This document shows, in pieces, positions 31,701-39,978 of a DNA stretch of 40,380 bases. Numbering within the stretch: position 1 is the first letter of the stretch; every line of letters begins with the position of its first letter. The notes beneath the pieces were generated by a model that saw nothing but the letters and a program-made list of their open reading frames with translations, was not told the origin of the DNA and ran no database searches. The stretch spans positions 1 to 40,380 of the forward strand of contig DATJYL010000140.1 of NCBI GenBank assembly GCA_035499655.1, given 5' to 3'. The position numbers and the translations under genes were made by a program. Source of the stretch: Pirellulales bacterium. GTDB lineage: Bacteria; Planctomycetota; Planctomycetia; Pirellulales; JADZDJ01.

Positions 31701-34141
31701 GCTTTGGTAATGCCGCCGGACCCGCCGATGGCCTGAGAAATGGTGAAGACGTTGGCGGCAGTGTTGACATCAATGGTGGAGGTGCTGGCGGAAAATGTCG
31801 GCGCGTGGTCATTGAGATTCGTGAACGTGATACCGGTGATGCGTAAAGTTCCGCCGGCAAACGTGATGGGACTGCCGACCGCGCCCAAATTGGAATCGTC
31901 TGACACCGACAAAACGCCGCCGGTGAGAATCGTCCCGCCGCTGTAGCTATTCATTCCGCTAAGTACCAACGTTCCCGCCCCGGCTTTTGTGAACGAGCCG
32001 TTGCCACCGATATTCTGGCTGACCGTGAACGTATTGGCGCTGTTGGCGATGTCAAATCCGCCGTTGAAGGTCGACCAGTTGACGACGTGCGAATTCAACG
32101 TGACTAGCGATGTGCCGTTAATTTGCAGCAGGCCGCCGTTAAAAGTGATGGAGCTGCCCGAGCCGTCGATGTTGGCGTCGCTGGAGATTCCCAGTTCACC
32201 GGCGGTTAGAATTGTTCCTCCGGAGTAATTGTTCGATGCCGTCAGCGCGAGGATGCCGGAGCCGATTTTTGTAATGGCTGTGTTGCCGGAGATCGCGCCG
32301 GAAATCGTCCCGTTGAACCCGTTGGTGTCGATCGTTCCGGCGCTCCCGGACATCGAAATGGGCACGTTGATCGCCAACTGGGCGGCCGCCCGTAGCGTGC
32401 CGCCGCTCCAATTCATCGTGCCGCCGCTGGTCCAGTTGCTCGGCGTGCCAGCCCCCAAAGCAATTTGCGAAACCATCAGCGTGCCGCTGGTGAAATTGAT
32501 GGTGCCGGTATAGTTGGTGGCCGACGGCGAATAAACCGTATCTCCCAAAATGATGTTGTAGGCTTGCACGGTGCCGCCGCTAATGTTCAGCGTGGCATTA
32601 TTTTGATCGCCCACGGTAATGGTGTCATAAACGCTCAGCGTTCCGCCGGTGGAGACGGTGACTTGTTCGCCGCCGGCGGTGGTGGGACCGTTGCCACCGA
32701 TGGAAAGTGTCATGGCTGTGGCGGTGCCCGACGAAATTGTAACCGTGCCATTGGTTGATCCGTTGCCGCGGATCAGCGCATGGTCAAAAACTCCTGGCAC
32801 GGCCGAGGACCACGTGCCGCTGGACCACGTGCCGCTAGCGTTGGACCACGTTTGGCTGGCGTATTCATCGCCTAGCTCGTTGGCGTATTGCTCGATCATG
32901 GTGTAGCCCAGCGGATTAAGTTTGAGTGCGCCCGACGGATCGGTCGTGCTCAAACCATGCGCCGCGGCCCAGGTGTCGGGAATGCCGTCGTTGGCGCTGC
33001 TAGTAGGTGGTGTGCCACCCGTGATGGTGCCAAAGCCGTTATTCGACAGGCCGGTGTCATTTTCCGTGTTGTAAATAGAACCCTGCGTGCCCAGTGATTG
33101 CACCTGACTAATGACTTGCGTATCTACTGTGTCGCGCTGCAGCGAATCGCCGGCGTGGGCCACGTCGAACGTGTAAGCCGCCGATGCGCTTAATAGCGGC
33201 AAACTGGTTGTGGTGGACGACCAGGGAGCAGACAGCAAATTTACCCCGCTGGGCGTAGTCGCCGAACCATTGAGGACTCCGTCTTTGTTCGAGTCGAGCA
33301 AATTACCAGAAGCATAAGCGCTTTGATTGGAGTCCAACTGGTACCAGGCATCTCCGGCGCTGGTAGTGCTTGGCCCGGCGATAAAATAATTGTTCAGGAT
33401 GTCGTAGCTGTAAACGCCCGCAGAGTTACCCGTGGTGTAGCCAGCTTGGTAATTATAAACCACGTTGTTGATGTATTGACTGTTCGATTTCGCCAGCGGA
33501 TTGCGGTTGTGGGCGTTGACCCACAAGTTGTTCACATAAGTGACGTTATTCCCCTCGGTATGCATGTTGAACTGCTGTGCTTTAATGGGATCGGCCAACA
33601 GCGAGTTTTGAATGGTGACGTTATTGACGCCATTGGTGCCCACGGCGTCGATGTTGTCGTACTGCGAGTATTCCGCATCCACGTGATCCAGAATCATGTT
33701 GGTGGTATCGCCCAAGTTAATGCTGGCCTTGGCGGAAGAGTCGGCGCTGCCCTCTCGGGCGCGAATGAATTCGACAATATCGTTACTGGAAGTTGAAAAT
33801 GAAACCTCGTGTCCCATGAAGCCAATGCCTTGGCCGGGCGCGGTTTGGCCCAGAATGGTGATGTTGCTTTTCACGCTGACGGCTGACAGCAAATTGACAT
33901 ATCCGCCCACGGCAAATACCACAATGCGGTTGGATTGACTCACTGCGTCGCGAAAAGAGCCAGCGCCGGAATCGTTGAGATTGGTCACCACGTACAGGCT
34001 GCCGGCGCGGCCGCCGGTGGATAGTGAGCCAAAACCTTCTGCATCGCCAAAGGCCCTCAATTGTGCTTGTGCGCAGTTCGTGTTTAGCCAGCAGATGGCA
34101 GCCACGCAAAATGTCGCCGCGCGCAACACGCGCTTTTCCAT
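28760..34141 (-). CDS. Giant surface protein: PL1-like pectate lyase domain, autotransporter-type beta-strand repeats, dockerin-like part, PEP-CTERM
   Basis: About 1,793 aa from ATG 34141 (MEKRVLRAATFCVAAICW signal peptide). Residues about 28-400 match PL1-type pectate lyases: AFGDAEGFGSLSTGGR, VTNLNDSGAGSFRDAV, SNITILGQTAPGQGI, and a beta-helix with Asn ladders. After an EF-like linker, at least eight autotransporter-associated strand repeats follow, each of the form K-x-G-x-G-x-L-x-L-[ST]-x-x-N-x-Y-[ST]-G-x-T-x-[IV]-x-x-G-x-L. Near the end are two calcium-loop segments (GDLTGDNALDAPDVLA, GDINQDGYFNNADIQA), VPEPA, a hydrophobic stretch and a basic tail of unusual length. There is no beta-barrel, so it is not a true autotransporter. 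It is probably anchored by an exosortase system and could bind or cut pectin at the surface. Confidence 0.88.
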   Translation of the reverse strand: MEKRVLRAATFCVAAICWLNTNCAQAQLRAFGDAEGFGSLSTGGRAGSLYVVTNLNDSGAGSFRDAVSQSNRIVVFAVGGYVNLLSAVSVKSNITILGQTAPGQGIGFMGHEVSFSTSSNDIVEFIRAREGSADSSAKASINLGDTTNMILDHVDAEYSQYDNIDAVGTNGVNNVTIQNSLLADPIKAQQFNMHTEGNNVTYVNNLWVNAHNRNPLAKSNSQYINNVVYNYQAGYTTGNSAGVYSYDILNNYFIAGPSTTSAGDAWYQLDSNQSAYASGNLLDSNKDGVLNGSATTPSGVNLLSAPWSSTTTSLPLLSASAAYTFDVAHAGDSLQRDTVDTQVISQVQSLGTQGSIYNTENDTGLSNNGFGTITGGTPPTSSANDGIPDTWAAAHGLSTTDPSGALKLNPLGYTMIEQYANELGDEYASQTWSNASGTWSSGTWSSAVPGVFDHALIRGNGSTNGTVTISSGTATAMTLSIGGNGPTTAGGEQVTVSTGGTLSVYDTITVGDQNNATLNISGGTVQAYNIILGDTVYSPSATNYTGTINFTSGTLMVSQIALGAGTPSNWTSGGTMNWSGGTLRAAAQLAINVPISMSGSAGTIDTNGFNGTISGAISGNTAITKIGSGILALTASNNYSGGTILTAGELGISSDANIDGSGSSITFNGGLLQINGTSLVTLNSHVVNWSTFNGGFDIANSANTFTVSQNIGGNGSFTKAGAGTLVLSGMNSYSGGTILTGGVLSVSDDSNLGAVGSPITFAGGTLRITGITFTNLNDHAPTFSASTSTIDVNTAANVFTISQAIGGSGGITKAGAGVLVLSGTNSFTGDTNISAGTLRLGNALALRKSTVNLTTTGIVLDLNGFNATFGGLSGSQGLDLKGTTLSVGANTESYSGVISSSIGTGSIIKNGSGTWSVTSANTYTGSTTLSAGILNIVTIGNGGVAGPLGQSTNAAANLVFDGGTLQFTGTAGVSTDRLFTMTPNGGTIDGSGSSGDGLGFTNTGAIAFTGTGNRALNLIGSETHNAFSPALGDPDASSKTSVIANGTGRWLWESKLSTYSGNTTVQAGTLRLYQGGFLPSGPGKGNVLVSTGATLVADTTTGINALDNGSSGGGTVTVSAGTFTFGNGDASGSFAGAIGGAGGIAKTGAGTEVLSGTDTYSSSTTISGGVLQFNTAASIGGSGASVTVSSGATDAAGYAIDQTFLGRITGTSTGVVALAASSSNNLNLSANGGANLPYISIGAIGSVTYSGVLTPANSAYSFGGGGGTLTVSGINALSGNSTVTVGLGSAAAVNALNLNVTASQSYTGATTIKTGGEISGVVANGGTNSGIGSSSNVASNLILDGGTLAGTGSTNRLFTLTANGGTLDNSGGLSFTNTGALATAASSSPTLTLTGSSTAHNTLSLAVADPSGGTLSVVKSGTGKWTFASGVKTYSGDTHVTAGTLETLSSGALSPNSNMVLDAGTTLDFHDEPSESINALAGAGAVVNSFSGSHTDTLTIGSNNGGGRFTGTITSAGTFNLIKNGAGTEILSGANAFTGTTTINHGTLQLGASNTFPTTANLTLAGGTLTTGGFSDNFGAGKLQVTANSHIDLGSGTSVLHFAASNAIPWSGALTIDDWSGSLSGGGPDQIFVGSDATGLSAYQLANIVFTGSGMPDAVQLATGEVVPGRTLIPGDLTGDNALDAPDVLAMMTALADPAAYESTHDLTATDLVTLGDINQDGYFNNADIQALISDLRSGGGSNATVPEPAASFLAIISTAGGLLFYRAVFRTGNPSRLIVPASETELTNYFIN

Positions 34142-34143
34142 TT

Positions 34144-34150
34144 CCCCCCC
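34144..34150 (-). promoter_or_regulatory. G7 tract serving as or replacing the ribosome site of the giant surface protein
   Basis: On the coding strand GAGA and seven G bases stand two bases before ATG 34141. This decides between that start and the in-frame ATG at 34177, which has no ribosome site and would put charged residues before the signal peptide. Slippage in the tract could change translation efficiency. Confidence 0.45.
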
Positions 34151-34335
34151 TCTCCGACAATGGGCTGGTTCCCGCACATTATTCAGCTTGTCGCCTATCT
34201 CAACGGCATTAGCAACCGCCCCTACGGTATTGTTAGAGTTCTCTACTAAAAGATGCTTTCCTCATGGAGCAAGGACAAACGCACACAGGAAAAAAAGAAA
34301 CAGTCGCTTGAAAGAAATGGAAATATCGGGTGTCG

Positions 34336-37300
34336 TTAATTTAAATTCTCTGCCCGCCTCAACACATCGGCCCAATCATCCCATAGCTCTCGGCACTCGC
34401 GTGCTTCTTCCGGTGACAACCTTTCGATTGAGTTGAAATCTCGCAGTCCCGACAGATCAGGGCTGGCTTGCCATGAATAAAGTTTATGTAGTAGTGTGCA
34501 ATTCGATTGGCAACTGCCTAGCGTCGAAGCCCAGGCGTCCAAAGTCATCCGCAACCATTTGCGTGCTTGTTGAATATTAAGTAGTCGTTCCGCATCGACT
34601 GATAGGTCGCCATCGTTATGAATACAGTTTGCAGTTCGCGCCGCAGCACATGCCGCCTCAAAGCCGCAACTACGATATAATTCGTCTTTTGGTTGTAATG
34701 AAGTTTCGAAGCATGCGCTATACAGACGTGTTGATGAGTCATATTGTTGTTTAATGAAGTACAATTCGGCCAGCAATCGGTCGGTGTCTTCGTCAAAGGC
34801 ATTAGCATTATTCGCGACCCCAGCAGGGAGGTGTTTTTCCAAATCAAAAAGACGTTGGCATTGATCAAGTTGAAGCTTAACAAAGCTGTGCAGGGGATGC
34901 CCTTCAGGCAGCAATGCAAGAGCGTGGTGAATTGCGACTTCAGCGTCGTTGAAATTGCCCAGGGCCATTAATGATTGCCCTAGTGCTTCGTAGGCCCTCT
35001 CTAATTTGGGGCTGAGTTGAACGGCGGTTTGAAACTGTTCCACCGAATCGCTCAAACGTCCTTGGATTTGCAAAATAATCCCAATGTTGTAATGGGCAAT
35101 GCCACTCTTCGGATGCATGCGAAGTGCTATTTCACATTCCTCGATTGCCTCCGGAAACTTGCCGGCGTAGGTCAGAGCGGTTCCCAAATCGTAATGCGGT
35201 TGAGTTAACTGCGGATTCAGGGCAATTGCCTGATTATACTGCTCAATGGCTTCGTCAAGTCGGCAATATTCCCTGAGGGCATTGCCGAGAACATAGTGTC
35301 CCCACGCGTTATTCGGGTCGATTTTCACTGCCTCACGATATTGTTCAATTGCTTCACGAACCATTCCCTGCGTCTTCAACGCACTCCCCAAACTAACGTA
35401 GCTCCCGCTATAACTGGGATTGATTTGTATTGCTCGCCAATACTGTTTGATCGCTTCATCAACTTGTCCTACAGCTCGCAAGGCATTCCCTAAACCCTCG
35501 TAGACAGCTGCCGAACTAGGACGAAGGGCTAAAGCCGCGCGGAAATAGCCTGCAGCGTCGGGTGATTTCTTTTTTGTCAGCGCAATTCCCAAGAAATAGT
35601 TGGCCCAAAAATCGGCGGGATAGGTTTGTTGCACTCGGTTAAGGAATTCAATTGAGTCGCGTCTCTTGGTCTGCAATCGATCACCTACGGCGACGAGTAA
35701 TTGGACCGATTCCTCTTTGACAGGTGCGGTTTTAGCCAGTTGCACTAGCCTGTCGGTATCCTCCCACGTAACCGGATCGCGGACACAGTCGCGCCATACA
35801 TCTGGATCGGCCCGCCGAGCGACGTCCATTAAAAGCGTCCGTCGTTTTGTATCATTCGTGCAGACAGCCCAATCGTCCATTGCAGCAAGCAGCGGCGCGC
35901 GGATCGACGACGCGGCGATTCTCATCGCAATAGCTGCAGGATCCTTGTTCGTATCGATAATGCCTGCGTCTCGAAATGCAATTGCATAATCTTGATCGGC
36001 TTGGAAATTGTTAAATGGCACTTTTTCTACGTTTGCGCGTTCCAAGCGAATATCATCAAAACGCCTCAACAAATCATGATTACGAGCATTTTGGTCTAAC
36101 TGCTTGATGCGATCGCGGAGCTCAAGAGGTGGGCCGGCTCCCAACCGTTCTTTCACTTGAGCAAGCACAGCATTGGCGTCCGACCAATTGCCTTCTGACT
36201 GCAGTTGAGCGACCTCATGCAAATTGTCTTCCGTGAGTCGCAATTTTGTCGCGTTCTTGTAGCTTAGCCAAATCGCTCCGCTAGCAATCGCAAAGAACAA
36301 CAAAACAATTGTTGATATTGCCATTGCTTGCACAGGGTGCCGACGGGCCCAACGCCAAAGTCGACGACCACGGCCCAAGGGACGAGCCACGATTGGCTCG
36401 TGTTTGCGAAACCGTTCCAAATCAGCGGCTAGATCTGATGCCGTGGCATACCGCTTGGCAATATTTTTTTCCAGACACTTCAGGCAGATGGTCTGCAAAT
36501 CGCGTGGTACTTGCGGCGCCAACCGGAGCAACGGAACAGGTTCCTGGTGGGCCGCTTGCAACAGTGTTTCCATCGGCGTAGCGCCATGAAATGGCGGGCG
36601 ACCCGTTAGCATTTCGTATAAGATGGCGCCCAGCGAATACACGTCCGCGGCGGGACCAACCTCGTTTGTGTGCCCGCACACTTGCTCTGGTGCAATGTAT
36701 GAGGGTGTACCCAAGACCATTCCTGATTGAGTTAGTTGACTCGCCGTTTCGTTAAAATCGGAACCAATCTTTGCCAGTCCAAAGTCAGTGATTTTTAGGT
36801 CGCAGTCGGACCATACTGTTTCAGAAGGGCGTTCGATCGAAGGACGGATAGATTTTGCGCATTTCGTTTCGAGCAAAACGTTGGAGGGTTTTAGATCGCG
36901 GTGGATCACACCACGACAGTGGGCATAACTAATTGCCTTGGCAAGAACCTCGACTAGGCGAGCCGATTCTGCTGCTGGCCGAGGAACCCCGGCCAGCCAC
37001 CGTGCCAGATTGTCCCCTTCAATTAATTCCAGCGCAAGATAAGGATAGTTACCTTTTTTTCCATAATCGTAAACTTGCACGATATTTGGATGTCGTAAGC
37101 GGGCGATGGCCTGCGCCTCGAGTCGAAACCGTTGTTGGGCCTCGCTAGATAGATGCGATGCTGACGACAGGACTTTTAAAGCCACTAACCGATTTAATTC
37201 CAGGTGGCGAGCTCGGAATACTACTCCCGACGCACCACGCCCTAATTCTCCCAGAATTTCGTAGCCAGCTAGTTCTGGAGCGGAACAAATTTCAGCAAAG

Positions 37301-37587
37301 TCTTCCATCGGCGGAGTAAGATCCGGCAATTGACGCGCTAGCACCTCTTCGGTAAGCCGAGCAAAAAAAAACGCTTCGGCAACCGATGAATTAGTCAGGT
37401 CCGTTTCGGACAGAGCATTCAAAAGCTGTGGATGAATTTTGGCCGGAATACTGATCGATATTCGCTGAAGCGTTTCCTGGCAACTGGAGCAGCTTTCGAT
37501 GTGGGATTCGAAAAATTTATATTCGGCATCATCGAGACCATGCCTGAGGAACTTTTCAAGTGAATCTGTTGTGGGACAAGTTATCAT
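34336..37587 (-). CDS. Transmembrane Ser/Thr protein kinase with zinc-finger and TPR domains
   Basis: A 1,083-aa Hanks-type (PknB-like) kinase. An N-terminal HxxxCxxC zinc-binding motif like that of anti-sigma factors is at His29, Cys33, Cys36. The kinase domain (about 109-390) has the G-loop GRGASGVV (116-123), Lys138, HRDLKPSN with Asp231, DFG 268-270 and APE 299-301, all intact. One membrane helix (about 420-441) follows, then a coiled or linker part and about eight TPR units (roughly 665-935), extending outward if the kinase is cytoplasmic. A C-terminal 140-residue part is unassigned. It lies 30 bases downstream of an ECF sigma gene, a pairing frequent in planctomycetes, where the kinase is thought to control the sigma factor. 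Confidence 0.92.
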   Translation of the reverse strand: MITCPTTDSLEKFLRHGLDDAEYKFFESHIESCSSCQETLQRISISIPAKIHPQLLNALSETDLTNSSVAEAFFFARLTEEVLARQLPDLTPPMEDFAEICSAPELAGYEILGELGRGASGVVFRARHLELNRLVALKVLSSASHLSSEAQQRFRLEAQAIARLRHPNIVQVYDYGKKGNYPYLALELIEGDNLARWLAGVPRPAAESARLVEVLAKAISYAHCRGVIHRDLKPSNVLLETKCAKSIRPSIERPSETVWSDCDLKITDFGLAKIGSDFNETASQLTQSGMVLGTPSYIAPEQVCGHTNEVGPAADVYSLGAILYEMLTGRPPFHGATPMETLLQAAHQEPVPLLRLAPQVPRDLQTICLKCLEKNIAKRYATASDLAADLERFRKHEPIVARPLGRGRRLWRWARRHPVQAMAISTIVLLFFAIASGAIWLSYKNATKLRLTEDNLHEVAQLQSEGNWSDANAVLAQVKERLGAGPPLELRDRIKQLDQNARNHDLLRRFDDIRLERANVEKVPFNNFQADQDYAIAFRDAGIIDTNKDPAAIAMRIAASSIRAPLLAAMDDWAVCTNDTKRRTLLMDVARRADPDVWRDCVRDPVTWEDTDRLVQLAKTAPVKEESVQLLVAVGDRLQTKRRDSIEFLNRVQQTYPADFWANYFLGIALTKKKSPDAAGYFRAALALRPSSAAVYEGLGNALRAVGQVDEAIKQYWRAIQINPSYSGSYVSLGSALKTQGMVREAIEQYREAVKIDPNNAWGHYVLGNALREYCRLDEAIEQYNQAIALNPQLTQPHYDLGTALTYAGKFPEAIEECEIALRMHPKSGIAHYNIGIILQIQGRLSDSVEQFQTAVQLSPKLERAYEALGQSLMALGNFNDAEVAIHHALALLPEGHPLHSFVKLQLDQCQRLFDLEKHLPAGVANNANAFDEDTDRLLAELYFIKQQYDSSTRLYSACFETSLQPKDELYRSCGFEAACAAARTANCIHNDGDLSVDAERLLNIQQARKWLRMTLDAWASTLGSCQSNCTLLHKLYSWQASPDLSGLRDFNSIERLSPEEARECRELWDDWADVLRRAENLN

Positions 37588-37617
37588 CGCGATTTTTATT
37601 TACGCAGAAACGAGCGA

Positions 37618-38217
37618 TTACTCATCTCCCAGACGTTTTACCTCTTCGCAAAGCATCCTTTGTACTTTGCTCCGGGCGACGAAGACAGTTGCTACTTTCA
37701 TGCCGAGTTGTCTAGCCGTTTGTGCGCCTGACTGGCCATCAATCGCTAGTAGGCGGAAAGCATCCCAAGTGCGTGGTTCGACACGAAGACGAACCCGGGC
37801 AGCAGCTTCTCGGAAAAGTTCTTGCTCAACCAGCTCAGTGAGCCTCGTGGAAAGATCGTCGCGAGCTTCGAAGGCTGAAAGCTGATCGTGCACCAAATCG
37901 CATTCGCTTGGCGTGACAAGCTTGTTACGCTTCTCAAGGTAGTCTCGCCATGCGTGGTGAGTGATTGTTTTTAACCAAGCGCGGAAACAGCCTCTTGAAT
38001 CGTAGCGAAAATCTCGAAGGCTAGTCGTTAGATTAAGAAAAACATTTTGCGTTACATCTTGGGCGTCAGCTTCTTGGAGTCCCCAGGACCGGCACCAAGC
38101 GATAATTTTTCGGCCATAGCGATGCACAAATTCGGCCCAGGCGGACGGATCATCTGGAACCGATTTTAGCCGACTAAGCAATGTGATGCGCGTGATTGAA
38201 TTTGAGGAATAGGCCAC
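37618..38217 (-). CDS. ECF-type RNA polymerase sigma factor
   Basis: A 199-aa sigma-70 family protein with regions 2 and 4 only. The frame is open to 38376, but GTG 38217 (VAYSSNSITRITLLSRL) is chosen because planctomycete ECF proteins begin with this type of sequence and AAAGGG lies 6 bases upstream. Region 2 includes WAEFVHRYGRKIIAW, DAQDVTQNVFLNL and FRAWLKTITHHAWRDYL; region 4 has RTWDAFRLLAIDGQSGAQTA with the helix-turn-helix QLGMKVATVFVARSKVQRML. Transcribed just before the TPR kinase, it probably forms a signalling pair with it. The signal and the target promoters are unknown. Confidence 0.9.
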   Translation of the reverse strand: MAYSSNSITRITLLSRLKSVPDDPSAWAEFVHRYGRKIIAWCRSWGLQEADAQDVTQNVFLNLTTSLRDFRYDSRGCFRAWLKTITHHAWRDYLEKRNKLVTPSECDLVHDQLSAFEARDDLSTRLTELVEQELFREAAARVRLRVEPRTWDAFRLLAIDGQSGAQTARQLGMKVATVFVARSKVQRMLCEEVKRLGDE

Positions 38218-38608
38218 TGCGAGCCCTTTCACGAAATAGCACTGCCTCAACCCAGATGGTTTCGATTCAAGACTGACACAGAAGCTTGATTTTACCCATC
38301 GATTGGTTGAGCCGCAAACATTTTCTTCGGTGGTTTCTGATTTTGAATCCGACCTTGTGATGCCATCGTCCCTCACAGGCCTGCAAAATCCTGACCACAG
38401 CAGATGCCATCTAATCTCAAAAATTTCCGTCGAACGCCGTTAGGTTTGTGCCACTCATCCCGTAATAGATGGTAAGGGGCAATCTTCTGATCTACGGCCG
38501 GTTTCAGCCGTTGGGGGAAGGGCTAGAGTTTTTCGGTGTGTCAGTCACATCACTTGCAAAGTGGGATTTAGGCGTCAGGCAGGCAGTTCTTATCACTAAA
38601 AAGGGGAA
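38218..38608. other. Divergent promoter region between the sigma-factor and AraC-type genes
   Basis: About 390 bases. The frame of the sigma gene stays open upstream to 38376 but reads poorly. I could not identify an ECF-type -35/-10 pair with confidence. A ribosome site AAAAGGGGAA precedes the AraC gene at 38597-38608. Confidence 0.4.
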
Positions 38609-39538
38609 ATGTCGAAAAAGTTTCGGACGTCAGATATCGGCAACTGCGGGACCATTGCTGCCGCAGAACTAATGGAAACCGTTCCTCAGCAGCTAGTTCG
38701 TGATGCAAGACGGTTTTGCTTTGAGCTAACACGAAATTCGAGCATTGAAGTCAGAGTTATTTGTGGCGGGTGGGAACGTGTCCGGAGCGGGCAGGCGATT
38801 GAGATTAAAAAGTTTCCACGTTATGCAATTGAATTTGTTGCGGCGGGAACAGGGTGGGTGGTATTTGACGACAAAGAGCACGCATTAATTCCCGGATCCG
38901 TGTTTGGATATATGCCAGGCTCGTCTTTAAAAATATCTGTTAACTCGGGCGAGTTCCTCGAAAAATACTACATCGTGTTTGCTGGACAAGGTGCTCGGAA
39001 AATTTTTCGGTGGGCCGATTTGGTTTCGAGAGGTGTTAGGCAAACTAGTGCGATTCATCAGATACGCGAATTGTTCGAGTTGATGATTGCAAATGGCCTT
39101 GCTCAAACCCGATATAGTCCGACCTTGTGTGCATCGTTGTTGCCGGCGTTGGCCTATAAAATTGCTGAACAACCAGCCTTGGCCGACAGAAACGATGTCC
39201 GGGCATTTGCCACTTACCAGGAAATTCAAAAGTTGATCGATCGGGACTTTTTGAAATTTAAGAGCGTTGAACAAGTGGCCGCATACAACCAGCTTTCAGT
39301 GACATATATCTGCCGACTTTTCAAACGATTCAATTACGTCACACCTTATAACTATTTACTGCGTCGTCGAATGCAGTTTGCAGCCGGGTTGCTTAGCGAT
39401 CCACAGTTTCTGATTAAGCAAGCCGCTCGTCAACTTGGATTTGCTGACCAGTTCCAATTCTCACGTGCCTTTAAGCGCTGCATTGGAATTTCGCCAGTAA
39501 AATTTCAACGCAAACTGCATAGATATTCAAAAGAGTGA
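38609..39538 (+). CDS. AraC-family transcriptional regulator
   Basis: A 309-aa DNA-binding protein. Residues about 40-150 form a cupin-like sensing domain (ICGGWERVRSGQAIEI, IEFVAAGTGWVVFDD, IPGSVFGYMPGS). The C-terminal 100 residues hold the double helix-turn-helix: SVEQVAAYNQLSVTYICRLF and LIKQAARQLGFADQFQFSRA, ending in the family signature FKRCIGISPVKFQR. GGGG lies about 5 bases before the ATG. The gene points towards the exported beta-strand-repeat protein at 39979, and AraC proteins with such cupin domains often respond to sugars, so it may regulate surface or polysaccharide genes nearby (inference). Confidence 0.92.
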   Translation: MSKKFRTSDIGNCGTIAAAELMETVPQQLVRDARRFCFELTRNSSIEVRVICGGWERVRSGQAIEIKKFPRYAIEFVAAGTGWVVFDDKEHALIPGSVFGYMPGSSLKISVNSGEFLEKYYIVFAGQGARKIFRWADLVSRGVRQTSAIHQIRELFELMIANGLAQTRYSPTLCASLLPALAYKIAEQPALADRNDVRAFATYQEIQKLIDRDFLKFKSVEQVAAYNQLSVTYICRLFKRFNYVTPYNYLLRRRMQFAAGLLSDPQFLIKQAARQLGFADQFQFSRAFKRCIGISPVKFQRKLHRYSKE

Positions 39539-39978
39539 AGGCTGCTGACCAAATCCAATGATAACGGTGCACCTTAGTCATCGAGAAATCGAAGGATGAA
39601 AAGAATGGCTATGCCTGTGTTTGAGTTTGGCTATTTTGTCGTCGACAAACCGAAACTAAGCTGCAGGGTTGGGAGTGTTCACATCCGGCAATACTTCTCG
39701 GTCATTGCGCACAATTTGAGAATTAGTCACTGGGTCGATAGGAAGCGATCAGCGATTTAGTGCGTCGTGCTGGAATTAAATTGATTTGGGGTAAATACCG
39801 CGCGCCAGCCGAGGCATTTCAAATTCGGTTCAAATAAGGGGGAGCGGAGCGCTGCAATACCTAGTCCGGTCGGGCAGTTGGTTCTATTCCGGAGTGAAGC
39901 CCGAACAATGAACTCTGAGTGATTCGGCAGGGTGTTTGATCGGGGGTTGTTTTGCGATTGATCCTTAAGGAGCATCTT
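39539..39978. other. Intergenic region before the last exported-protein gene
   Basis: About 440 bases. A 54-codon plus frame from 39596 has no recognisable domain and only a weak ribosome site. AAGGAG at 39967-39972 is the ribosome site of the next gene. A promoter, possibly AraC-controlled, is expected here, but no direct repeat fitting an AraC operator was found. Confidence 0.4.

Noticed and set aside
28952-33796. Many plus-strand frames of 60-160 codons opposite the giant repeat protein
   Set aside because: Repeated Gly/Thr/Ser codons of the real gene leave the opposite strand free of stops; the translations are Ala/Val/Pro-rich and without domains.
34178-34335. Search for a terminator between the kinase gene and the giant surface protein gene
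   Set aside because: No stem followed by a T run was found on the minus strand, so I report no terminator there.
39596-39760. 54-codon plus-strand frame before the last gene
   Set aside because: Only a weak purine stretch precedes it, there is no domain, and it lies in a region expected to hold the next gene's promoter.
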